DNA from: Strigamia acuminata
Taxonomy: Eukaryota > Arthropoda > Chilopoda > Geophilomorpha > Linotaeniidae
DNA: 64,000 nucleotides
Direction of reading: 5' to 3'
NCBI GenBank assembly: GCA_949358305.1
Contig: OX442314.1
Coordinates: 9,169,060 to 9,233,059 of the forward strand
This document shows positions 46,633-58,448 of this stretch, in pieces. Numbering within the stretch: the first letter of the stretch is position 1; every line of letters begins with the position of its first letter. The position numbers and the translations under genes are program-made. A model generated the notes under the pieces. The model had not been told where the DNA came from, made no database searches, and worked only from the letters and a program-made list of their open reading frames with translations.

Positions 46633-46788
46633 TAGTGTCCAACCCCTCTATAACGAATCACTAAAATATTTTTCAAAAAAATTCTTTGCTCTAACTTTTT
46701 TTTAGCTGTGGGATCCAGCCGTTGAGGAACAGAAGTTGGCAGTTGGTTTTCGGTTTAAGCGAGTTCGCTATAACGAGGTTGGACCGTA
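46633..46788. mobile_element. pogo/Tigger-like MITE copy
   Basis: Left end GTCCAACCCCTCTATAACGA and right end TTCGCTATAACGAGGTTGGAC form an inverted repeat of about 22 bases with a few mismatches, ending in CCGTA. Confidence 0.6.
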
Positions 46789-47857
46789 AAATGACTATGA
46801 AAAAGTCTGTAAAGTTCTGTTTGCATCTATACGGTCAACAACACTTGTGAGAAATAAAATTTCCTTGTTAGGGAAAGTTGCCAGGAAGGTGATGAAGGGC
46901 TTCCCCTCCTTGACACCTGTCGGGGAAATAGGCAGATGTGGAAAACTAACCTATTGTAGCTGTTGTGGAGCAGCGACTGCTGAATAGAGGGAAATCCATT
47001 ACTATAAGCTTGTATATCTATTCCCAGATCTAGTTTTCAGGGTGGAAACAAAGTGGTGGCCATAAAAATGAGTCATGACAGATTTAAAGTGAAGAAATGC
47101 ATTGTTTAAACTGTTTATTTCTATGTCCAACCATTGGCAAACCCAAGTGCTGCACTGTGGTTACAAATGACTAGTTATTGCTGCTGAGCAAACAAGCAGT
47201 TTATAACCGGTTATGGAGCTATGAGTGGGCCTTTACTTATGAGTGAAGCATTCAACCACGTGCTGTGAGTCTGTAATAAGTTGATGGGAGTGGGGGGGGG
47301 GGGTTGGGGGAGGGGATTTGGAGTTAAGTCTTCAGGTGTGCTGCTATTTCTGTTGGATTTAGGTTTGGTTTGCTGGCCTAATAATTCATTTAGAGGGGGT
47401 AAACTGCTCTTGGTGTGTGTCAAGCTGGACAGGTTTTGTTTTTAATGAATAGGGAGTCAGGCAGTCATTAGGCAGTTTTTATATGTGGACAGTTTGGATT
47501 GCTGGTTTGAGGGGTTTTGAAAATGTTGTGGAGGAATAGAGGAATATGTATTGTTATGCGGTTAAGCCACACCGAGCAATATTGAGAGTAAATAGGATTT
47601 GTTGGCACAGGTCTGGCTGTAACTGGTGTTTGAAAAAGCCACGACGAATGGGGAATAAACGGACTTTTCGTTTCGAAGAAGTTCGCTAAATTTCAGGCAA
47701 TTCCGAGGTATAGATTTTGAGAAATTTTAACATTGGGTATCGGTCTGTCCGTAGACTTCGTCGGAAGCAGTGTTGCATCAACTTAGGCCTGGTTGCATTT
47801 CTTTGGACTCCGGGTGCAATGCAGAACCGATGGTCCTATCGTGTGCATTGCCCAATA

Positions 47858-47963
47858 CGGTCTAACCTCGTTATAACGAAGTTGCTTGTAGGAGAAGCCC
47901 TACTTGCCGAAAGCAAAGTGTTCTTTCGATTTTTAGGGATTTCGTTATAACGGGGTCGGACTG
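47858..47963. mobile_element. pogo/Tigger-like MITE copy, 106 bp, TA-flanked
   Basis: Ends CGGTCTAACCTCGTTATAAC (left) and GTTATAACGGGGTCGGACTG (right) are inverted repeats, bounded by TA at 47856-47857 and 47964-47965. CAGTCC-type ends and TA duplication fit pogo/Tigger elements of the Tc1/mariner superfamily. Confidence 0.65.
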
Positions 47964-48429
47964 TATATTTTTTGCAACCTTGAAGAGAAATCAAAATTGA
48001 CTGTTTTGTTTTGGAAGCCATTGACCCAATCCCGAGCCAAAAGTTACGCGTCTAATAATTGCTGTCTCGAGTACAACTTACGCATCCATAATTTGCGAGT
48101 AGGCGCAAAGGCGTGGCTTCTTCTCCATCTTTGAAGGGAAAAGAAATCTGTTTGGGTTTTTTTTTTACCCCCAACAACCTGTCCGTTAACGAGAGGAGAG
48201 AGCACACACCTGCAGCCAGGATGAGTAAAAACTGAACTCAGCCTTGAACCTGATGACGTTGACAAGTTGGAGAGCGCATTAACCCTTTCAACCCAACCTG
48301 CGAGCAATCGAGTTAAGTGAAGGCGAAAAAAAATGAATGGGACAAATCAAATATCCAAGGACATCCATCGGGGTGCTCTTAATCAATTTGCACTAGCTGC
48401 TTGTAGATCGGTGTCAGAGGTTGGATTTT

Positions 48430-48865
48430 CCACGTCGTGCAGTCAAACCTCGTTATAACGAACTCGTTTAAAGCGTAAATATCCATCCTGGTGCTGGAAT
48501 TGGACAGTTTTAGCGGAAACCTCGTTATAGCGAACTGGCTTAAAGCAGAAACATCAACTGTATTGCTAGAATTAGCTAGATATAGCAAAAACCTCGTTAT
48601 AACGAACTCGTTTAAAGCGTAAATATCCATCCTGGTGCTGGAATTGGACAATTTTAGCGGAAACCTCGTTATAGCGAACTTGCTTAAAGCATAAATATCC
48701 ATCCTGGTGCTGCAATTGGATAGTTTTAGTGGAAACCTCGTTATAGCAAACTTGCTTAAAGCAGAAACATCAACTGTATTGCTAGAATTAGCCAGTTATA
48801 GCGAAAACCTCGTTATAAGGAACTGTTATTTTGATTTTTGGTGATTTGTTATAACGAGGTTTGAC
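48430..48865. repeat. Tandem array of CCTCGTTATAACGAACT units
   Basis: About six units of 60-65 bp. Each has CCTCGTTATAACGAAC or its TAGCG variant, followed by TTAAAGCRTAAATATCCATC or AGAAACATCAACTGTATTGC. These alternate in a two-unit (about 125-bp) higher-order period. The array is closed by the inverted end GTTATAACGAGGTTTGAC, so the whole resembles a pogo-like element whose interior has expanded in tandem. Confidence 0.75.
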
Positions 48866-51174
48866 AGGAAAGTGAGGTTGCATTTTTTTGGAAGGGGGGA
48901 GGGGTGGGGAGAGGGTGATTGTTGTAATGTGAGTTTGGGATCCTGCGTACCATATTTGGTTTTATTAAAAATATAATAAATTTTTTTTGGTGTTTTATTT
49001 CAAAGGACTTTTTTTTTGCTTATCATTTCAGTTTCTGGTTACAATTTATTTCGTTTGGTGTCGTGTTGAGCTTGGACATATGAAACGTGTGTTGGAATGT
49101 TATAGAAATAGAAATTTTTAGAAAAAATAATAATTGAAAAAATTGTTTTTATGACGATTTGGAAATGTATTGGTTTTCTCCGGAGATCTGTCTCACTCTT
49201 TGCAGAGTGTGATTAGCCTCGCCCGGCCTGGGCACAAACAAATCTCCGTACAAAAAAATTTACGGAGATCGACCTTAACCTTGGCCGACTCGAGTCGACT
49301 TTCCTCCGCCTAACAACCAGCGATTTACCGTCGATTCACTAACACGTAGTTTTCAATTGAAAATTGAAACTTCTAATGATTTCATCTCCTCGTGTCAACA
49401 TCGAGTGAACTAATCAGCTTAAATTTAATCCCCATGGAAGATTGAATTAATTATTAAATGAAATTATTTTTTATTTTAAATCCAAAATGGCGGCTGGCAA
49501 GGCCTAATTAATCATTCATCATGAAATATAAATAATTTTTTTTTTTTTTTTTTTTTTTTGCAAAAAAAAAATTGTTGAGCAACTTATTTTAACTTGGATC
49601 ACGTGACTAGAAAAAAAAGATGGAGAAATGAGTTTTTCGAGATAAGAAGCGTCATGACTAATGAAACCGAAACTATTTTTAGTGCGAAAATCACACGGAC
49701 CACTTAAACTCACACACTGCCCCTATTTTCCTCGCTGCCATGAGGAATTTCTTTTTTTCCCGCCCCCGCGTTCGCCTCGCGTTCGTCTCGCCCCGTTGAT
49801 GACCCTCGCGTGTGGTCAGTAATTTAACTCATTCTCGCCAGATGCCGGCGCTCTGAAACTGAAACTCGACACGAGTCAACACGTGCACGCCGAGTTTGTG
49901 TTTATTTCTGGAGTTTGATGGGAAAAAAATTGTTTTGCCTTCGGGGCGATTGTCCTGGCCGCCATCTTTAAAAAAATTGGAAAAAATAATTTTTTTGGAT
50001 TTTTTTTTTGATTTAATCTAAAAAAAAAATTTTGGACGGGAAATGCTCATCCGCCTGACGGGAACAGGCGCGCCTGTTCCCGTCTGAAACCTCCCAGATT
50101 CCCGTCGAAAAAAGTTAATGTTAATCTATGGAAAATAGGCTTAGTTTGTGATTACTGTGGTTTTATAGCTCGGCGGTCCTTTTGTCTTTGAAGATTTGAT
50201 TATTTCTTTAATTTTTTTTTATCTCCGGGGGTGTAGGGGGGTCCTTGAACGCAGATTGGTGGCGTTTTATCACTTTGCATGGAGTTTTGGTGCCTAAAAC
50301 GAATTTTAATCATCGAATCCATTAAATCCACATTGGAAATTGTTAAAACTTTTACGATATTTTCCTCCTTTATTGTTGCTGCAATAATTTATGCAAATGA
50401 GTAAGTGGAATGAAAAGGCAGATAATGAGATTAGGCCTATATATTTTTGACGAATTTGCATAATGGCACTTGAAATTGAATTGTTGCATCTGACAAACAC
50501 AACATTGAGGCTTAGAAAACGAGTCGCCATTTTTTTTTTTTAAATTTATTTCTAAGTAATAAAATTTTTGGAGGAAAAAAAAACGCGCGTCCGACGTCGA
50601 GACGCGCGCCAACAGGTCCGCAGACTTAAAGTTTCACGTTTCGACGCCAGATGGAGGATAAGAGAGCGAGGTAATTGATGGAGGGGACGGAACCTCGTTA
50701 TAGCGAATTTTGGCTGGGGCTTGGGCCGGGTTTGTGGTTCGTTGTAGCGGGGTCGGTGTACCTGGTCGAGGGGTGTCGACAGTGTGGGGAGACTTGAGAA
50801 ACCTCGGATTAAGGAACAATGATGGAGGTGAATGGGTTTAATGGTTTGTTATAATGAGGGTGTCTACCTTGATTTGGCGCGGGTTGAAAAAAAGGGACGA
50901 GACACGTCGAGGGAAGTTGTCTGGGGGTGGGTGAGGGGGGTGGTGGTGTCGTTTTGTTTTGGTTGGGGAGAAAATGAGGGGGGGGGATGAGGTTTATTAA
51001 ATTTGGGAAAGGGAAATGGGGTTTAACCTCGTTATAGCGAATTTTTTTATAGTGGAGAAATTGAGTGTGATTATTATGTAAAGAAATGTTTGGGGAAAAG
51101 TTTATAAGGAAAAAAATGTGTTTTGCAAAATGTTTTTTTAGGGGAAAACTGTTTTAAGGGTGTTTTTGCAGGGA

Positions 51175-51500
51175 AAAAGTGTTTTATACCAAATTTTATT
51201 TGGGAAAAACTGTTTTGCACACAAATTTAGTGGTAAAACCCCGTTTTGCACAAAAATTTAGTGAAAAAACCCCGTTTTGCACAAAAATTTAGTGAAAAAA
51301 CCCCGTTTTGCACAACAATTTAGTGGTAAAACCCCGTTTTGCACAAAAATTTAGTGAAAAAACCCCGTTTTGCACAAAAATTTAGTGAAAAAACCCCGTT
51401 TTGCACAACAATTTAGTGGTAAAACCCCGTTTTGCACAAAAATTTAGTGAAAAAACCCCGTTTTGCACCAAAATTTAGTGAAAAAACCCCGTTTTGCAAA
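51175..51500. repeat. 30-bp CCCCGTTTTGCACAAAAATT minisatellite
   Basis: About 11 copies of a unit pairing CCCCGTTTTGCACAAAAATT with TAGTGAAAAAA, with a three-unit higher-order pattern; degenerate copies continue to about 51700. Confidence 0.9.
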
Positions 51501-52639
51501 ACAATTTAGTGGGAAAATCCCATTTTGCACAAAAATTTTGTTGGAAAAAAACAGTTTTGCGCAATATTTGCAGGGAAAAATTGCCTTATTGAATATTTTT
51601 GCAGGAAAAAACCGTTTTGCTCAAATTTCAGCAGGAAAAACCGTTTTATACAAAAATGTAGTGCAAAAAAAAATCGTTTTACAGTTGGAAAAACCGTTTT
51701 ACGCAAAACCAACTATACCAACAAAAAAAAAATGGCCGAGGACCCACTTCCCCCAAAATTGTACTAGTCCAAAAAATAACTTAATCACATTTGCATTTCT
51801 AATTCAAAGCAAACGTTTACACGCTTCACGATAAACGTCATCCATTTGAAAAGATGCAGGCGCCATTTTTCAAACCCTCACGTCAAAATGGCTGACGGTT
51901 AATGGGTGGCGATGGCGGGCCTACAAATCAACAAGAGGCGCACTTAACCCTCTCCTAGTTGATTTACAACTCCGTCTAAATTTGGAACGCGTTAAAAATG
52001 ATGAGACGAAGTGTGGGGGGGCAAAAAAAACACAACATCCCCCCCCACCCCCACCCACCCCCTTATCATCATCTCGTGTTGTTTTAAAAGTTATTTAGTT
52101 TCATTTGGAGCGAAACACGAGCAAATTTGATTATGATCCGTGATCAATCATGGCGTCGACATGTTGATCCCGAACGCGGGCGTTTTGATCGCAGATTAGT
52201 CGCGTTCCGCAAGCACGAGCGAGCGTTTTGCTGCTGTCGCCATGACAGCGCAGTTTGGTTTTTGTGGTCGATTCAAATTATACAAAGAAAAAAGAAGGGA
52301 AGTTTAATTAAAAGGCGAGTCGAGACTGTGTTCATCCATCATTGGCACTTCCGGTTCGGCCTTAAAACTCATTTTTCTCGTCGCCGTCACTCGCGACCCA
52401 ATTATTGCTCTTTTAACTCGACACTTGGCAAACACTTGACAATTTGTTTACATTGGACGAGGCGGGGAAAAAATTGCTTTGCAAATTAGGCCTAATAAGT
52501 TTGTTTAATGCTATTAGAGGACCGCTAGACCATCCATTTTGCTGGCTTTCACTCTGTTCTTTTAAAGGTCTGGCCCCAGAGGGCCCCAGGTGTTGTGGGG
52601 CCACCTAGGCCACCTTGGACTCAAGAAAATTTCAACATT

Positions 52640-53205
52640 TAAAACAGGGGGCCCCAAAAACCCAACAGTGTTTTGGGGGCCCTAGATCCACAAAAGTGTT
52701 TTGGGCCCCGAGATACACAACTGTGTTTTGGGGCCCAAAAAACCCAACAGTGTTTTGGGGGCCCCAGATCCGCAACAGTGTTTTGGGGTCCCAGATCCAC
52801 AACAGTGTTTTGGGCTCCTAGATACCCAACAGTGTTTGGGGCCCCAAAAATCCAATAGTGTTGTGGGGGCCCCAGATCCACAACAGTGTTTTGGGCCCCT
52901 AGATACCCAACAGGGCCCCAAAAATTTAATAGTGTTTTGGAGCCCCAAAAACCCAACAGTGTTTTGGGGCCCAAAAAATCCAACAGTATTTTTTGGGGGC
53001 CCAGATCCACAATAGTGTTTTGGACCCCCAGATACACAACAGTGTTTTGGGCCCCTGGATACACAAATATTTTGGGCCCCCAGATATACAACAGTGTTTT
53101 GGGGCCCCAAAAATCCAATAGTGTTTTGGGGTCTGAAAAATTCTACAGTGTTTTAGGCCCCCAGACACACAACATTGTCTTTGGGCCCCCAAAGCTGAGG
53201 GGTTT
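52640..53205. repeat. GC-rich GGGGCCCC-containing minisatellite
   Basis: About 19 copies of a unit of 27-30 bp such as CAACAGTGTTTTGGGGCCCC plus AGATCCA or AAAAACC. Much GC-richer than the other arrays. Open frames of 100-160 codons arise in several phases (VFWGP, LGPQNT and similar), which is the signature of a repeat, not a collagen-like protein. Confidence 0.9.
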
Positions 53206-54159
53206 GGGACCCTTAACATTTTTTGGGGTTTCTGTCTCAAAATGAGTGGGGAAAATGAGAAAAAATTCAAGAATAAACTGGGGCCCTCTTTAGTTGTGGG
53301 TTTTGGGGCCTCTTATTGTCTCAAAATGAAGAGGTTTAGAAAAATTTGCTTTTGGGGCTTTAGTTTTTTGCGGATATCTGGAAAAGTGGCAAACTTGGAG
53401 TGGAAGTCTGTGGCTAGACAGAAAGACCTGTGCAAGATGGTTCTTGGGGACCCCCCACTTGCCCCCTGCAGACCCGGGGTCCGCGAGAATTTGCGTGTTA
53501 AAGTTTTGTCTTTTGTCGTAAGTTTATTGTATTGTGTGCTCCCATCTGAGTTTGCATATGTACGTGGGGTTTTACTTAATTCCGGGACAAGTCAAGTGAA
53601 AAATAGCTTTTTGCTGGGATTAGGCTTAAGTAAGCTCGTAAAAAGTTTGAGGACGCGTTCCTCGACGATTTTTATGGGCGTTCATAAAGGAATGACAAGA
53701 TGAAATACATCACCAGTGTCACTATACAATGTCATTAAATTCTGGAATTTTTTTTTTTTTTTTTTTTTTGGGAAATTAAATTTTTTTTTTTTAAAAAAAA
53801 CAAAATGGTGGATATAATATTTTTTTTTGTTTATTTTTCTTAGGAGTCGTTCCGTTTGAGCAGCCATATTGAAATTCGGGCTCGCCGTTGGAGCCTTCTC
53901 GATTGGACTTCATCCGAACATTCTTCCTCTTCAGCCAATCAGCAATGAGATTGCGTCATTATAGGCAGAGTCGGCCATTTTGTGCCTAAATATCATCACC
54001 AAAGAAATACCAAATAAGATAAATTTGTTGCAAATTTTTTTTTTTAATTTGATACCGGAAACACTAAAACGTGAAACAAAATGTCGGACAAATTTCGATT
54101 TTTTTTTTTTTTTTTTTTATATAAAAAAATGAATTAAATTTTTCCATTTCCATAAATAA

Positions 54160-54340
54160 ATCCAAGATGGCGGATTTGCTGTCCCAAGAAACATTTTATT
54201 TTTGACTATTTTTAAGCCAAAGAGTTTGAAAATTTCAACATGGCGGATTTTTAAACCCAAAAAAAAGTTTATTCAAAAAATTTAATATGGCGGATTTTTA
54301 ATTTTTATAAATCGTGAAAAAATTCAAAATGGCGGTTTTA
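54160..54340. repeat. Cluster of AANATGGCGGATTT words
   Basis: Four copies in 180 bases (54164, 54237, 54283, 54327) with related copies at about 53802 and 54541. They match the YY1-type core AAGATGGCGG and could be a degenerate tandem repeat with 45-75-base spacing. Confidence 0.5.
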
Positions 54341-55904
54341 AAATTCCATCGTTTGGAATTATTTATATTTTTAAAAAAAAAAACCAAAATAAAGTCAATT
54401 ATGTTCAATAATAATTTGTGATTTCACATTTCCGGTTTCCATTTCGATTTTTTTTTTTTTTACTCAATTTTCAAAACAAAAAAACCAAAAACCAATCATA
54501 TGTTGTGATAGTCACGTGATAACCAACAAACTACTGCCCCAACATGGCGCTTTTTGTGCCTAAATCAAAACAATGGTATTTTTTAAGGTCAGTATAAAAC
54601 AAAGTGATGTTATTGTTGTCCACTGCCCGATTTTTAAAGAAAAAATAACAGTAATGATAATTTTTAATTTTATTTTTACGCAAATTAAAAACTTAACCCT
54701 AACCACTGACTGATGATGCAATTTCTCGTCTTGGTAGCAGAGGATGGTTAACAAAATTCCCTTCGAATTTGCTTATTAATTATTATATATATAATTTAAC
54801 TACGAAAAATGGTATTTCACTATAACGAGGGTTTGGGATTAAATCATGAATTTTAACTAAACTCAAAATAAAAAAATTCTTTCCAGTGATCTCAAATATC
54901 ATGTGATATGCCCTCAAAAAAATTCAATCCGAGAGCGGCCATTTTGTTTTTATATAAATATTTTTTTTTTTTTAGTAAAAAAAAAAAATTTTTTTTAATT
55001 AGAATTATGTAAATAGCAATAAGTGGAACAATAAAAGGGATTTTTTTCTTCTAACTAGAAATAGGTATATTATAATTATATAATTAATTGAAATTAACCC
55101 TAAAAATTGTGACAAAAGGGTTAAAAACTTCTCTCTATACCCTACCATGTCTTTCATGAAATATTTTAAGGGTTCATAAGAATAAATAAATAAATAAAAA
55201 ATATAAAAAAAAAAATATTTTTATGGGCCCCAGTAAACAAGTCACAAATCTATTTTTATTGGACTTGGAATTAAAAAGAGAAAGAAAAAAAGGAATTCCA
55301 TAATTCAGCGTTCGTAAAATCTCCATAGGTGTTTGTGATGAGGCAGTGAATCACTTTGGTTGGGTGATTCAGATCACTGTGATACCCTCTCATGCCTGAA
55401 TTTAGCAACAAACTCGTCGCAAATCAGTTTTCGCCTTTTTGGCTTTGGTTTTTGAGAGTTTGGGTGAGCGCCATTAGAGGGCGTTAAGTATATTTTTATG
55501 GCCGCTTCCATTTGGTAAAGTTGTCTCGTAAATTTTCCTCTTTTTTGTCACTTTGTTTCTTTGTGTATAAGAAACCGTCCCATATTGGTTTTTTTTTTTC
55601 TTTTTTTTTTTTTCATTGCTGATTTTGGAATCAGTTTTGGTGTATTGTCAATTCGATTTTTCTGATTTTTGATTTTGATTTTTGATTTTGTTTTTTGATT
55701 TTGTTTTTTTTGGATTTGTTTAGCCACTGTTCGGGTTCCTGTTTTGTGCTGTGGCGGAAAGCTTGTTTCCTAGTGTAAATTGATTTTTGAGTGTTTTTTT
55801 TTGTTGTTTTACAGTTGGAAATAGTATTAATTTGATTTTTTTTACACATGTAAATGCATTTACAATGATTTTAATTGGAAATTTGGATATTTTTTTAGAG
55901 GCAA

Positions 55905-56340
55905 ATGCATTTTTACAGGTATTAATGCATTTTTACAGGTATTAATGCATTTTTACAGGTATTAATGCATTTTTATAGGTATTAATGCATTTTTACAGGT
56001 GTTAATGCATTTTTACAGGTATTAATGCACTTTTACAGTTATTAATGCATTTTTATAAGTATTGAAGCATTGTTATAGATATTAATGCATTGTTTTAGAT
56101 TTTAATGCCTTTTTACAAATGACAATGCCTTTTTACAAATGACAATGCATTTTTACACATTTTGATGCATTCTCACAGATTTTGACGCATTTTTATAGAT
56201 GAAAATAAAATTTTACACATGAAAATGCATTTTTACAGAAGACAATGCATTTTTACAGATGACAATGCATTTTTAGAGATGACAATGCATTTTTACAGAT
56301 ATTAATGCATTATTCCAACATGAATGCATTTTTATTCATT
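55905..56340. repeat. 20-bp ATTAATGCATTTTTACAGGT minisatellite
   Basis: About 21 copies; homogeneous in the first third, diverging to GACAATGCATTTTTACAGAT later. Confidence 0.9.
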
Positions 56341-57817
56341 ATTAACTTCCAAGTGTGAATATATTTCCTATTGATTTTAATTCGATATTTGGGCATTGTG
56401 ACATATGTAAATGAATGTAAAATTTTACAACGATTTATACATTACTAATTTCGTGGCATTCGTACACATTGAAATGCATTTACAAATTAGCATAGATTTA
56501 ATTAAAAATTTTGTGCATTTTTTTTCCTTACTTAACTTTTCAATTGTGCTCATTTCAAATACATTAAATTGTTGTTTGTTTTGCATTCTCTTTTATTTCT
56601 ATTACACATTTCTTTGATTCATTTTTAAGTGTCAAATTCACAAAATGTTAGAAGAAGAAAAAAGTTTGTACTTTAATACGAAAAGAAGAAGAAAAAAAAA
56701 TGTTTTTGAAGACTTTTTTCTTGAAATAAAGTGCTTTGTGTTTTCTTTTTTCCAACTTCGGTGTTTGTCGTCATTTCATCAAAATTTTTGTTGCTTTAAA
56801 TTCATGGCCGCGCAGTAAATTACGGTGGTCGGGAGGAGACATTTTTCTTGTGCTGCTCCTTACACGACAGTGCAGTCAAGCGGAATTTCGGGCAGAGTTT
56901 TTCATTAATTTGAACCGTTCGACTCAATCTTGCGGCTTCTGATAATTTACTGGTTCGCTATTAGAATTTATGGCCAAAGTGTAACGGAAACATGCAAAGC
57001 CGAGCGGAAGATGAAAAAGACAAACGCTCTGTGTTTAGTTTTCATCATTTTTTTTTTTGGTGGAAAAATAATAATAAACGGAAGGAAATGTCAACAATGT
57101 GAAATTAAATTTTGATAATAAAAAAAAAATTTGCTTAAAATATTTGTCTCTTATGTAAAAAATAATTACTTTAAACGATTAATGCAGGATTCATAAGCAG
57201 TTTCCTACGTAGGAAACCAGTCTGCACACAGAAATTTTGCCTACAGAAAAAACCGGTACTCACAAATTTCATTCCAGTCTTGGAATGTCTGCGAGATATG
57301 TTCTGTGGCGTAAAAAAAATTAACTTTCTGGCATGTCGATGCAACGGAAAGCTGATCTTCGTTTCCAGGCACAGATCTGTGACACCGAAAGTGGAGATCG
57401 GTCTTGACAATTTGTGACCGGTCGTAATTTTTTTTAACCGGTTTCAAATATGGCAGCTGGCAGCAATCAGTTCTGTCAACAAATACAAACAACTGTATAT
57501 TCTATTTATAAAAATAGATTATTAGTTTATAAATAAAATTACAAATTAAAAACAAACTAGCAATCTTACTCCAAAAGTAGCTTTAAAAATTTTTATTGGC
57601 ATCCATCTTGTTTCTTTTTCATGGCCATTCACTATTTCTTTTCTGTTGCATAGAACTGTGAGTACCACAAAAAGTCTGGCTTGACAGACTAGCACATGTT
57701 CTGCTACCAGATGATTCTGATAGGATTTTCTGTCATGTCTATACATACAGAAAAGTCTGTGGGCATTAGCGGTTAGCGGATGATCTTATGAGTACTAATC
57801 TTTACGGCAAAAAGAGA

Positions 57818-57825
57818 TATAAATA
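57818..57825 (+). promoter_or_regulatory. Possible TATA box of the cysteine-rich peptide gene
   Basis: TATAAATA stands about 340 bases before the start codon. The distance would need a long leader or a 5' UTR intron; an acceptor-like TTTGATTTTAG at 57937-57947 makes the latter possible. Confidence 0.25.
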
Positions 57826-58163
57826 TTAAATACGGGGTTGGTTCTATCGATTGTACTTCAACACTTAATTAGAATATCATTGTCTGAATTAGATGAAACA
57901 AAAAGGTGATACAAATTCGTAGTTTAACATTTTAATTTGATTTTAGAATTTGTAACACCACGACATCAATGCAAGTTATGGTACTTGTTAAAATGTACTC
58001 TGTACAATCTTTGTAAACGTTACTTTACAAAGCTGAAAGTTCAAATTTACATTAACGTTTCAGCAATTAAAAGACGTTTAAAGCCAGTCACATCCGGCCA
58101 AGTTCGCATTACCGTACACAAGCCGGTCAACTTGCTTCTCTTAACCTGTATGATCCGTCGAAA

Positions 58164-58377
58164 ATGAAATATCTAATTATTTTGGTCTTAGTTATTCTGT
58201 CGTTTATGGGTAAGTTATATTTTTTACAAAAATAATTCATTCATTACTGAGCATGTTTCATTCTGATTAGCAATCACGGTTCGTTCGCAATACTGTTGGG
58301 TTGATGGTGGTTGTTCAATATCCTGCCGTAGTGGTAGTGGTCGATGTGTCAATGGTGGCTGCATTTGCGCTGGATAA
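58164..58377 (+). CDS. Small secreted six-cysteine peptide, CS-alpha-beta / potassium-channel-toxin-like
   Basis: Two exons, 58164-58209 and 58271-58377 (TAA), joined across a 61-bp intron with GTAAGT donor and TTAG acceptor in phase 1, encode 50 residues. The first 21-22 residues form a hydrophobic signal peptide. The mature part of about 28 residues has six cysteines spaced C-x5-C-x3-C-x6-C-x4-C-x-C, with the CxxxC and CxC pairs of the CS-alpha-beta fold. A GRCVNGGCIC ending resembles the GKCxNxxCxC signature of short-chain scorpion channel-blocking peptides. The intron within the signal-peptide region in phase 1 is also the arrangement known for those genes. The class includes antimicrobial defensins, so toxin and defensin-like roles cannot be separated here. 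AATAAA follows 66 bases after the stop. Confidence 0.8.
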
Positions 58378-58442
58378 ACTTGAGGAAAAGGCCAAAATTG
58401 TCCAAACCCGTAAAAATAAAAATGTAAACAATTTGAAATATC

Positions 58443-58448
58443 AATAAA
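58443..58448 (+). promoter_or_regulatory. Polyadenylation signal of the cysteine-rich peptide gene
   Basis: AATAAA lies 66 bases after the TAA, with a second copy a few bases further on (about 58459). Confidence 0.6.

Larger units (their letters stand above)
44908..58163. other. Downstream/intergenic region rich in repeats
   Basis: Possible 3' UTR of the BH3-like gene, then repeats: a poly-C run (45048-45062), a long T run (45579-45622), pogo/Tigger-like copies (45967-54830), a 5S-like fragment, minisatellites (48430-48865, 51175-51500, 52640-53205, 55905-56340) and a cluster of ATGGCGG words (54160-54340). AATAAAGTG at about 56725 could be a poly(A) signal. The open frames of 100-160 codons here fall in repeats or lack splice context. 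Confidence 0.5.

Noticed and set aside
51175-51500. CRISPR-like regular spacing
   Set aside because: Repeats are contiguous with no unique spacers, in a eukaryotic genome; it is a minisatellite.
52127-52489. 120-codon open frame rich in Arg and His
   Set aside because: No splice context, no recognisable domain, composition typical of chance frames in a GC-richer patch.
52639-53270. Gly/Pro-rich collagen-like open frames of 104-159 codons
   Set aside because: Present in several frames on both strands of a GC-rich minisatellite.
57171-57746. Open frames of 66-83 codons on the - strand and a TTTCCTACGTAGGAAA palindrome
   Set aside because: Overlapping frames with no preferred one, no convincing exon structure; could be an old repeat but ends were not found.
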